Shown here: one piece after another, positions 1 through 5,024 of the stretch
Layout: every line of letters starts with the position of its first letter
How positions within the stretch are numbered: the stretch's first letter is position 1
Translations under genes and position numbers: made by a program
The notes under the pieces: model-generated
Database searches by the model: none
The model's input: the letters and a program-made list of their open reading frames with translations, nothing else
What the model was told of the DNA's origin: nothing
Source: Limnohabitans sp. Rim8
GTDB lineage: Bacteria; Pseudomonadota; Gammaproteobacteria; Burkholderiales; Burkholderiaceae_C
Reading direction: 5' to 3'
DNA length: 5,024 nt
Assembly (NCBI GenBank): GCA_945877725.1
Contig: CAMDXR010000248.1
Location: forward strand, 1-5,024

Positions 1-686
1 GTGCTGCGTGCGGCGTTCCATTGGGGGCCCAAGGTGATCAGGCCCGGTTGCACGGCTTGGGGGTAGGCCAGCATCAAAGTCCAGCAGGGGTCAACCCGAA
101 CATCGTTCAGGGGCGCGGCCAAAGCCGTCAAACCCGAGCTTTGCAGCAGGGTGATGGCTTGAGCGGCCGGAATGGCCAGGATCACTTTGTCGAACCCAGC
201 AAAGATGGTTTGGCCCCCGTCGTCGCTTTCGGTCTGCAATTGCCAGCCGTTTTTCTTCATCGGGTCGGCCATGATTTGGGTCACCCGGGTTTGCAGGCGC
301 ACGTTGCTGTCTTCTAGTAAAGGCGCCGCCCAGGCTTTGACCAAGCCATTCATGCCGGGTGTGGCCACCCAGTGGCGCTCGCCTCCGGGCAAACCGGCCT
401 CAATGACCCGTCCGTTCGGGTCGAGCACGCGCACGGCGTTGGCGCTCCAGGGCTTGCAGACGCCCGGGGCGGTGGCAATGGCCAGCTCGAACCGAGGGTC
501 TCGAACCGTGAAATATTGGGCCCCGTGGTCAAAATTGCCAAAGGCACTGGCCCGGGTCGACATGCGTCCCCCCAGCCCCCGGCTTTTTTCGAACAAAGTG
601 ACGTTGTGTCCCGCTTGACGCAAAGTGCGTGCGCAGGTCACGCCGGCCAGGCCGACTCCGATGATGGCGATGTGTTGTGTGGTCAT
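1..686 (-). CDS. FAD-dependent oxidoreductase, renalase-like (COG3380 type), partial
   Basis: The minus-strand frame opens at ATG 684-686 and runs 228 codons off the left edge without a stop, so the C-terminal part lies outside the window. Seen: an N-terminal Rossmann dinucleotide-binding motif at residues 6-15 (IAIIGVGLAG), the FAD ribose-binding Glu ending the second strand (LFEK, about residue 33), then SRGLGGRMSTR at 35-45 and FDHGAQYFTVRDPRF at 52-66. This GG-RM-(S/A)TR plus FDHGAQYFT pairing is characteristic of the bacterial NAD/FAD-dependent oxidoreductases related to renalase and the amine-oxidase superfamily. They are soluble cytoplasmic flavoproteins of about 320-340 residues, and most have no assigned substrate. 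The start gives the Rossmann fold its usual short leader; only a weak GTGAG precedes it. The gene lies 78 bases downstream of lysR on the same strand, so co-transcription is possible. The substrate is not predictable from this. Confidence 0.87.
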   Translation of the reverse strand, partial: MTTQHIAIIGVGLAGVTCARTLRQAGHNVTLFEKSRGLGGRMSTRASAFGNFDHGAQYFTVRDPRFELAIATAPGVCKPWSANAVRVLDPNGRVIEAGLPGGERHWVATPGMNGLVKAWAAPLLEDSNVRLQTRVTQIMADPMKKNGWQLQTESDDGGQTIFAGFDKVILAIPAAQAITLLQSSGLTALAAPLNDVRVDPCWTLMLAYPQAVQPGLITLGPQWNAARS

Positions 687-764
687 GGGTCTCACTTTAT
701 CCGAGAAAGTCCGCTGGTTGATAGCCCGGGGGGGTTATCCCCGATCCAGATGTCATACAAAACA

Positions 765-1703
765 TCAAACCCGATGCACGGGCCGCAGCAAGGCTTCGCG
801 TGTGTGGCTGTTCTCAAGTTGCGTCAGCCACCAACGCAAAGCTTGGCCGACTGGGGCCGTTTTGCTTTCACGCCAAGCGTAATGACCGATGCTGGTGCGC
901 GGACTGTGTACTTTTTTGGCTATCAATTGGCCACTGTTTATATAAGGGCGGGCCAGCGATTCGGGCAAAAAGCCAACCCCCAGACCCCGCAGTTGTGCCT
1001 CCAGCTTGCTTTGCATGTCCGGCACGGTGAACACGTCTTGGCCCCCTTGCAAACCAATGGTCAAGCCGCCACCCCGGCTCACCGAGTCCGCCACGGCCAC
1101 GGCACGGTGTTGTTGCAAGGTGGCATCGCTCAAGGGTTCTGGGGCTTGCGCCAGAGCATGCCGTGTTGACACCACAAATACAAAGGGGACTTCTCCCAGC
1201 AAAGCGTGCCGTATCTCGCTGCCTAAACCAGGTTCCAGCACCATGCCCAGAGCCAGATCGGCTTGACCAGAAGTCAACGCGGCCAGCGTGCCCGACAAAG
1301 TTTCGTAGCGCAGACGCAATCGGGTGGTGGCGCCTAGGGCTAAAAAATCACTGCACATGTCCATGAGTACGCTGCGCGACACCACACTGTCTACTGCCAC
1401 CGTGAGAGTTCCCTCCCAGCCTGTGGCCACGCGGCGCACGCGATTGGCCACCGCGTCCATGTCGGCCAACAAGCGAGAGGCTTCGCGCAACAGTTCTTGC
1501 CCTGCGGCTGTGGGGCGGGCCTGGCGTGCGCTGCGGTCAAACAGCAGCACATCCAATGCATCTTCGAGTTGACGCACCCGGTACGTCAGGGCGCTGGGCA
1601 CCAGGTTCAAGGCGCGGGCGGCTGCGGCAAAGCTGCCTTTTCGGTCAATGGTTTGAAGCATGAGCAGGGCTTCAGGGGTCAACCAATCGCGAGGTGTTTG
1701 CAT
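765..1703 (-). CDS. LysR-family transcriptional regulator, YhaJ-like
   Basis: A complete 312-residue cytoplasmic DNA-binding regulator of normal LysR length. The winged helix-turn-helix covers about residues 8-67: LTPEALLMLQTIDRKGSFAAA, then a recognition helix around 34-44 (LVPSALTYRVR), then QLEDALDVLLFDR and the wing (ARPTAAG). A linker helix spans about 68-95 and a periplasmic-binding-protein-like effector domain about 97-300 (TLTVAVDSVV, GQADLALGMV, RAVAVADS, GLGVGFLPESLA). From memory, the HTH wording (IDRRGSFAAAA, VPSALSYT) and the AVADS segment closely match E. coli YhaJ, which responds to aromatic compounds such as 2,4-dinitrotoluene products. I chose ATG 1701-1703 because the conserved domain starts there; a frame running up to 1901 would overlap pirin and add 66 non-homologous residues. 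It is divergent from the pirin gene, so it probably controls pirin, and possibly itself. The effector is unknown. Confidence 0.93.
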   Translation of the reverse strand: MQTPRDWLTPEALLMLQTIDRKGSFAAAARALNLVPSALTYRVRQLEDALDVLLFDRSARQARPTAAGQELLREASRLLADMDAVANRVRRVATGWEGTLTVAVDSVVSRSVLMDMCSDFLALGATTRLRLRYETLSGTLAALTSGQADLALGMVLEPGLGSEIRHALLGEVPFVFVVSTRHALAQAPEPLSDATLQQHRAVAVADSVSRGGGLTIGLQGGQDVFTVPDMQSKLEAQLRGLGVGFLPESLARPYINSGQLIAKKVHSPRTSIGHYAWRESKTAPVGQALRWWLTQLENSHTREALLRPVHRV

Positions 1704-1719
1704 GATGGTGGTCTTATTG

Positions 1720-1734
1720 TTCAGAATTTTTGAA
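1720..1734. promoter_or_regulatory. candidate LysR operator (T-N11-A palindrome)
   Basis: TTCAGAATTTTTGAA is a near-perfect 15-base palindrome centred on 1727. Six of its seven base pairs match; the exception is 1724/1730. T1721 and A1733 form the T-N11-A core typical of LysR-type binding sites. It lies 16 bases upstream of the lysR ATG, which suits autoregulation. Function is inferred from position and symmetry; an AT-rich 15-mer of this kind can also arise by chance. Confidence 0.45.
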
Positions 1735-1756
1735 TGATGCCAGCAAACTTGTGAAA

Positions 1757-1800
1757 CGCAAAACCAGCCCTTGCCCCTTACAGTCAAGCTCTGGTTTGCG
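1757..1800. repeat. imperfect inverted repeat in the pirin upstream region
   Basis: The left arm CGCAAAACCAG (1757-1767) and the right arm CTGGTTTGCG (1791-1800) are reverse complements apart from one extra A in the left arm. The spacer is 23 bases and the arm centres are about 33 bases apart, close to three helical turns. A third copy of the core, GCAAAC, lies at 1743-1748 in the left-arm orientation. The element sits 35-79 bases upstream of the pirin start. It could be a second operator, paired half-sites for a regulator tetramer, or a leader hairpin if transcription begins upstream. Confidence 0.5.
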
Positions 1801-1835
1801 GGCACGACCTGCCCTAATTTGAAGAGAAAGACAGC

Positions 1836-2573
1836 ATGCTGAATATTCGAAAATCCTCTGACCGTGGCTATGCCGACCACGGCTGGCTCAAGTCGTTCCA
1901 CAGCTTTTCATTTGCCAACTATTTCGACCCGGCCCATATGGGCTGGGGCAATTTGCGCGTCATCAACGAAGACCGCATCGCTCCGGGCACTGGCTTTGGC
2001 ACCCACGGCCACCGTGACATGGAGATCATCAGTTACGTGTTGTCGGGCAACTTGGCCCACCAAGACAGCATGGGCAATGTCAAAGGCATTCCGCCGGGTG
2101 ATATTCAGCGCATGAGCGCGGGCAGCGGCGTGCGCCACAGCGAGTTCAACCACGCAGAGGGGGCGCAAACGCACTTTTTGCAGATATGGATCGAGCCTAA
2201 TGTGGTCGGCATTGAGCCGGGCTATGAACAAAAAACCGTGCCCGAATCGGCCAAACGCGGCCAGCTGGCGCTGGTGGCCGCTCCGGCCACCGATATCCCG
2301 AACGGTTTGGGTTCGACGCAAGGTGCCGAGGGGCACACGGTCAACATCCACGCCGATGCCCGTCTGTACGCCGGTTTATTTGACGGCCATGAAAACGCCA
2401 AGCTGCCGCTCAAGCCCGAGCGCAAAGCCTATGTTTTTTTGGTTCGCGGGGCACTGCAGGTCAACGGCCAAAGCCTGAATGCAGGCGATGCCGCTTTGCT
2501 GCAATCAGAAAGCGCATTGACCTTGAGCCACGGCCAGGACGCCGAAGTCCTGGTGTTTGACTTGGCGGCTTGA
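1836..2573 (+). CDS. pirin family protein (YhhW/YhaK type, possible quercetinase)
   Basis: A complete 245-residue bicupin, slightly longer than the E. coli YhhW and YhaK homologues (about 230). The N-terminal cupin has the hallmark start (RGYADHGWLKSFHSFSFANY, residues 10-29), LRVINEDRIAPG at 40-51, and the metal site: His57 and His59 in GTHGHRDME, His101 and Glu103 in GSGVRHSEFN. These four ligands fall at the spacing known for iron-binding pirins. The C-terminal cupin covers about 165-245 (KAYVFLVRGALQVNG). Bacterial pirins with this site can show quercetin 2,3-dioxygenase activity; the physiological substrate is generally unknown, so a role in flavonoid or aromatic-stress chemistry is inference. 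It should be cytoplasmic, as no signal peptide is seen. The purine-rich GAAGAGAAAG lies just upstream. It is divergent from the YhaJ-like regulator and likely forms an operon with the flavodoxin-like gene downstream. Confidence 0.95.
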   Translation: MLNIRKSSDRGYADHGWLKSFHSFSFANYFDPAHMGWGNLRVINEDRIAPGTGFGTHGHRDMEIISYVLSGNLAHQDSMGNVKGIPPGDIQRMSAGSGVRHSEFNHAEGAQTHFLQIWIEPNVVGIEPGYEQKTVPESAKRGQLALVAAPATDIPNGLGSTQGAEGHTVNIHADARLYAGLFDGHENAKLPLKPERKAYVFLVRGALQVNGQSLNAGDAALLQSESALTLSHGQDAEVLVFDLAA

Positions 2574-2603
2574 ATTCAATCTCACAATTTTTCGTTCAAT
2601 TAA

Positions 2604-2609
2604 AAGGAG
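2604..2609 (+). promoter_or_regulatory. strong ribosome binding site of the flavodoxin-like gene
   Basis: AAGGAG lies six bases before ATG 2616, a near-ideal Shine-Dalgarno sequence in an otherwise AT-rich 42-base gap after the pirin stop. No terminator-like hairpin with a T-run lies between the genes, which supports read-through from pirin. The strength suggests that the second gene is translated independently and well. Confidence 0.85.
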
Positions 2610-2615
2610 TTTTTC

Positions 2616-3149
2616 ATGGTTAAAACGGTTGTTGTTTACCACTCGGGCTACGGCCACACCCAGCGCGTGGCGCAATTCATGGCCCAAGGGGCCAATGCCC
2701 AACTCATCGCCATTGACGCCGATGGCAACCTGACCGAAGCCGAATGGTCCGCCTTGGACGAGGCAGACGCCATCATCTTTGGCTCGCCCACTTACATGGG
2801 CATGGTCTCTTGGCAGTTCAAGAAGTTTGCCGACGCTTCGTCCAAGCGCTGGTTTGTCAGAGGCTGGAAGGACAAAGTGGCCGGAGGCTTTACGATTTCG
2901 TCGCAGCCCAATGGCGACAAAGCCTCGACCCTTCAATACTTCATGACATTGGCCATGCAACACGCCATGATTTGGGTCGGTCAGCCCGCCATGCACGATC
3001 CGGTGCTGAACCGCATGGGTTCAAGCGCAGGCCTTATGGCCCAAGTGGGTGCCACCAGCCCCGCAGAAGACATTCCCCAAGGTGACTTGGAAACCGCCAA
3101 GGTTTATGGCGAACGCTTGGCGGCCGTGGCGGCTAAATTGCGGGCTTGA
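2616..3149 (+). CDS. flavodoxin family protein, WrbA-like NAD(P)H:quinone oxidoreductase
   Basis: A 177-residue soluble flavodoxin-fold protein. Seen: beta-strand 1 with the FMN phosphate-binding loop at residues 3-15 (KTVVVYHSGYGHT), the second FMN loop at 53-71 (IIFGSPTYMGMVSWQFKKF), and the third region at about 88-102 (KVAGGFTISSQPNGDK). The GSPTY-MG segment followed by a helix ending in KKFADAS, and the SSQ-NGDK loop, match the WrbA / FMN-reductase branch rather than short-chain flavodoxins. At 177 residues it is a little shorter than classical WrbA (about 198), so I do not assign wrbA. WrbA-type enzymes reduce quinones by two electrons and thereby avoid semiquinone radicals. Next to pirin, it may handle quinones formed from aromatic substrates. 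It starts at ATG with a strong ribosome binding site and ends tail-to-tail with the secretion locus. Confidence 0.92.
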   Translation: MVKTVVVYHSGYGHTQRVAQFMAQGANAQLIAIDADGNLTEAEWSALDEADAIIFGSPTYMGMVSWQFKKFADASSKRWFVRGWKDKVAGGFTISSQPNGDKASTLQYFMTLAMQHAMIWVGQPAMHDPVLNRMGSSAGLMAQVGATSPAEDIPQGDLETAKVYGERLAAVAAKLRA

Positions 3150-3291
3150 GTTAAACCCAGCGGGTCATCGTTTGCTCTAGTGATGGGCAAATCCAGCGTC
3201 ATCAGGGTGCCCTGCTGACCAAGGCACAGTAAGGAGGCTGACTTGGCACATTTCACCATTTCAGTGTAATTAATGTGTTTTAGGTGCTGAT
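3150..3291. other. tail-to-tail intergenic region with weak hairpins
   Basis: These 142 bases separate the converging flavodoxin-like gene and the tpsB remnant. An 8-bp stem with two G-U wobbles can form from 3170-3177 with 3185-3192 around a 7-base loop, and a 5-bp stem from 3207-3211 (GTGCC) with 3223-3227 (GGCAC). Neither is followed by a T-run on either strand, so I do not call a Rho-independent terminator. A short direct repeat, CCAGCG-(GG)-TCATC, occurs at 3157-3169 and 3193-3203. No credible gene is present. Confidence 0.5.
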
Positions 3292-4664
3292 TCAAAACCG
3301 CTTTTGCAGTTCCACCCAGCCCCGTGTGGTGGGGGCGGCCAGCAGGGCTGACTTTTGATGTTGGGGTGTTGCGACATGTGCCTTGACTGCCCACTGCATG
3401 GGCCCAGTCCAGTTCAGTCCCAAGCCCACACCACTGAGCGTGGCCTGGTTTTCGCTTGGTGACCAGACACGTTGGTTGACTTTGATGGTGGCTGCATCAG
3501 CAAAAGCCACGAGTTGCAATTGACCTTCTAAAAGGGGACCTACTTCATACCGATATCGCCCAATAGCGTGCCAGTCCAATGCTTCAATTGGCGGTCGGTG
3601 CGTGACAAGTTGGTGTCTATGCGATCTCGCAATTGCAGGTGCTCAAATTGGAACTGACCAGACACATTGGCACTTTGTGTGCGAAGGAGGGCGTGTTTGG
3701 ACCACAGGCTCTTAGAGGTCGCATTGCCATGAGCCTCTAATGCAACAAGAGAATGGCCCAAAGCGTAGGTTAAATCAGAGTACGCGCCGCCCAGCCTTGA
3801 GCCTTGGCCGTCGATCATTGACTCGTAGGCCAGGCGTCCGTAGTTCAGCAGGTGGCCAGAGGTCATGGCGCTGGCGGCAAAGATGTCTCCTTGATTCAAA
3901 GGGTTGTTGACGGAGATCGCGCCGCTCAGGCGCTCGCGCCCGGTGCTGCGACTGCCGTAGTTGTCTGCCGTGACGGAACCGCCGACTGCAGGGTTGCCTC
4001 GAGCATCCACCTGAACGTCTGAGGTGCCAACTGCCTCGCCGGACTTGATGCTGGTGCTCACCAATATGCCGGGAAAGTCAGACAGGAGCAGTAAGCTGCG
4101 TTCCAAGGTGTTTTGTTGGATGTCTCGGCCGGGTTGCAAGGCAGCCAGAGTGCGCATCACTACCGAGTCTTTGATTTGACTTTGATTGTTGAGGATAACT
4201 TTGCCGTACCGTGCCTCGATCACTTGGATCATGACCACCCCGTCTTTGATGGTTTGCGCAGGGACGATGGCGCGTGTAAATGGAAAGCCTTTTTCCTGAT
4301 AGTCAGCAGTAATCCGATCTGCCAATTTGCCCAGTTGCGGCAGCGTCAGATTCTGCCCCAACGCATCGGCGACCAAGGCTTGAAGTCTCACTGTGGCCAT
4401 CAGACTGTTGCCTGTGATTTCAATCCGCTGAATCAGAATTGGGGCACTGGGCGGGAGCGCTGTGGTCTCGGTTTGTGGGCTAATCAGCTCAGTGGATTTA
4501 GGCAAATAAATGGGGCGTACAGGTGGTTTTGCAAGTTGTAACATGGCGCCCGCGTCGGGCAATGGCTGGGCTGAAGTGCCAGAAGCAATGGCAGCCAAAA
4601 TGACCGGGATAAAACTGTGCAAACCCAAGTAGTTGGCACGGGACAGGTGATTGAAGTGCATCAT
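3292..4664 (-). pseudogene. TpsB two-partner secretion transporter (FhaC/ShlB family), internally deleted and frameshifted
   Basis: In intact form this would be the outer-membrane Omp85-superfamily pore that exports a TpsA exoprotein. The first frame (4664 to the stop at 3540-3542, 374 residues) has a signal peptide ending near TSA32-QP, a Pro-rich stretch, POTRA regions at about 75-220 (ILIQRIEITGNSLM; GFPFTRAIVPAQTIKDGVV) and the start of the ShlB barrel (SVTADNYGSRSTGRERLSG; VNNPLNQGDIF; LLNYGRLAYES). It breaks off after TGTLLGDIG. The last barrel strands reappear in another frame down to 3292 (RYEVGPLLEGQLQLVAFADA; TLSGVGLGLNW) and end in the terminal Phe typical of outer-membrane barrels. 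The two parts give about 240 barrel residues against roughly 345 in FhaC. The QW-NLDSSEK and VRGY-type loop L6 segments are absent from both frames. No clear Shine-Dalgarno precedes ATG 4664. It is very probably non-functional; an assembly error at 3545-3560 is the alternative. Confidence 0.88.
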
Positions 4665-4693
4665 GGAATTTTTTTATGGGTATTCAGGTCAAT

Positions 4694-5024
4694 TTAGAGG
4701 GCTGCTCTGCACTGTTGTTGTGTATTAAGTTCGGTTGACTGAAGCCAACACATGAACGACAACTGAGCACCGGGTTGAATCGACCTGGCAGTCGAGCCTT
4801 TGTCATTGAAGAACAATGTCGTACTGATTAAGCTGGGGTATTTTGTTTCGGGCACCACCGGTTGAACATAGCTTGCCAGTTGCGCCCTGGCATTCACCAC
4901 TGGCTGTGGGGGAGCGCTGGGCTTGATCGTCAATAAGCTGCGACTGGACTGACGTATCAAGTAATTGGCGCTGCTTAGGCCTTTACCTTCGATTGCATAA
5001 ATGCCCGGAGGGCTGCTGCTTGTG
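4694..5024 (-). CDS. C-terminal end of a TpsA exoprotein (filamentous haemagglutinin-like, MBG-type repeat), partial
   Basis: The frame is open from the right edge to TAA 4694-4696, giving 109 residues with no start in view. Residues 6-34 (PGIYAIEGKGLSSANYLIRQ, then SLLTIKP) match the pattern of MBG/YDG-type beta repeats in large secreted adhesins, G-Y-I-(x)-G-L-(x)-NY-I followed by LTI. A Pro-rich linker follows (APPQPVV), then a C-terminal segment of about 65 residues that I do not recognise. It ends with two cysteines, Cys92 and Cys105, the second only four residues from the end. The following tpsB starts 29 bases downstream on the same strand, the usual TpsA-TpsB operon. Together these point to a surface-exposed or secreted adhesin-like protein whose N-terminal TPS domain lies outside the window. 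Without that domain the assignment rests on the repeat and the neighbour. Confidence 0.75.
   Translation of the reverse strand, partial: TSSSPPGIYAIEGKGLSSANYLIRQSSRSLLTIKPSAPPQPVVNARAQLASYVQPVVPETKYPSLISTTLFFNDKGSTARSIQPGAQLSFMCWLQSTELNTQQQCRAAL

Larger units (their letters stand above)
1704..1835. promoter_or_regulatory. divergent lysR-pirin control region
   Basis: These 132 non-coding bases separate the start codons of the divergent lysR and pirin genes, the usual place for a LysR regulator to bind. Two symmetric elements are visible: a short palindrome beside lysR (1720-1734) and a longer-spaced inverted repeat (1757-1767 with 1791-1800). I could not find a convincing sigma-70 pair of hexamers in either direction. 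That fits promoters that depend on a LysR activator but does not prove it. For pirin, a purine-rich GAAGAGAAAG at 1821-1830 serves as the ribosome binding site ahead of ATG 1836. Confidence 0.7.

Noticed and set aside
372..1169. A long plus-strand open frame of 265 codons.
   Set aside because: It runs antisense across the recognisable renalase-like and LysR genes, has no family resemblance and low-complexity composition, and fits a shadow of GC-rich coding DNA.
1815..1820. TAATTT as a -10 box for the pirin gene.
   Set aside because: It lies only 15 bases before the start codon, so transcription would begin inside or after the ribosome binding site, and no matching -35 is present.
1704..1901. 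An N-terminal extension of the LysR gene to an upstream start at 1901.
   Set aside because: The added 66 residues overlap the pirin coding start and the control region and precede the normal LysR N-terminus; ATG 1703 gives the usual length.
3170..3227. Rho-independent terminator(s) between the converging genes.
   Set aside because: The hairpins are short or rely on G-U wobbles, and no T-run follows on either strand.
3104..3394. A minus-strand open frame of 96 codons across the tail-to-tail gap.
   Set aside because: It overlaps the ends of both flanking genes in other frames and shows no recognisable domain.
3540..3579. Programmed ribosomal frameshifting between the two TpsB frames.
   Set aside because: Joining the frames would still lack about 100 conserved barrel residues, and no slippery heptamer is seen in the overlap, so decay or an assembly error explains it better.
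4113..4541. A plus-strand open frame of 142 codons inside the TpsB gene.
   Set aside because: It is antisense to the well-recognised POTRA and early barrel region, and no ribosome binding site or family match is seen.

Overview
The window looks like chromosomal DNA of a Gram-negative betaproteobacterium, most likely Burkholderiales (Comamonadaceae-like). The clues are the fairly GC-rich coding sequence with frequent TTG leucine codons, the LysR / pirin / flavodoxin gene set, and an outer-membrane two-partner secretion locus. The taxonomic call is inference; no rRNA or other marker gene is present.

Left part (1-1703, minus strand): the N-terminal 228 codons of an FAD-binding renalase-like oxidoreductase run off the left edge. 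Upstream of it, on the same strand, is a complete LysR-family regulator that resembles E. coli YhaJ. Middle (1704-3149): a 132-base divergent control region separates lysR from two plus-strand genes. These are a pirin with all four metal ligands (YhhW/YhaK type) and, after 42 bases and a strong ribosome binding site, a small WrbA-like flavodoxin-fold quinone reductase. The layout suggests a self-contained redox or aromatic-stress circuit: a regulator reads out next to a possible quercetinase-type dioxygenase and a quinone reductase. The control region holds a 15-base palindrome with a T-N11-A core and a larger inverted repeat, both candidate LysR operators.

Right part (3150-5024, minus strand): a 142-base tail-to-tail gap is followed by a two-partner secretion (type Vb) locus read leftward. 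The C-terminal 109 residues of a TpsA exoprotein enter from the right edge. They carry one MBG-type repeat and a pair of cysteines at the extreme C-terminus. After 29 bases comes its TpsB transporter gene (FhaC/ShlB family). This gene is broken: the signal peptide, POTRA region and first half of the barrel are intact, and the last barrel strands with the terminal Phe are present in another frame. Roughly 100 residues between them are missing, including the conserved loop L6 VRGY-type motif.

I see no CRISPR array, transposase, RNA gene or clearly new defence system. The most notable signals are the deletion-type decay of the transporter beside its exoprotein, and the symmetric elements in the lysR-pirin control region.
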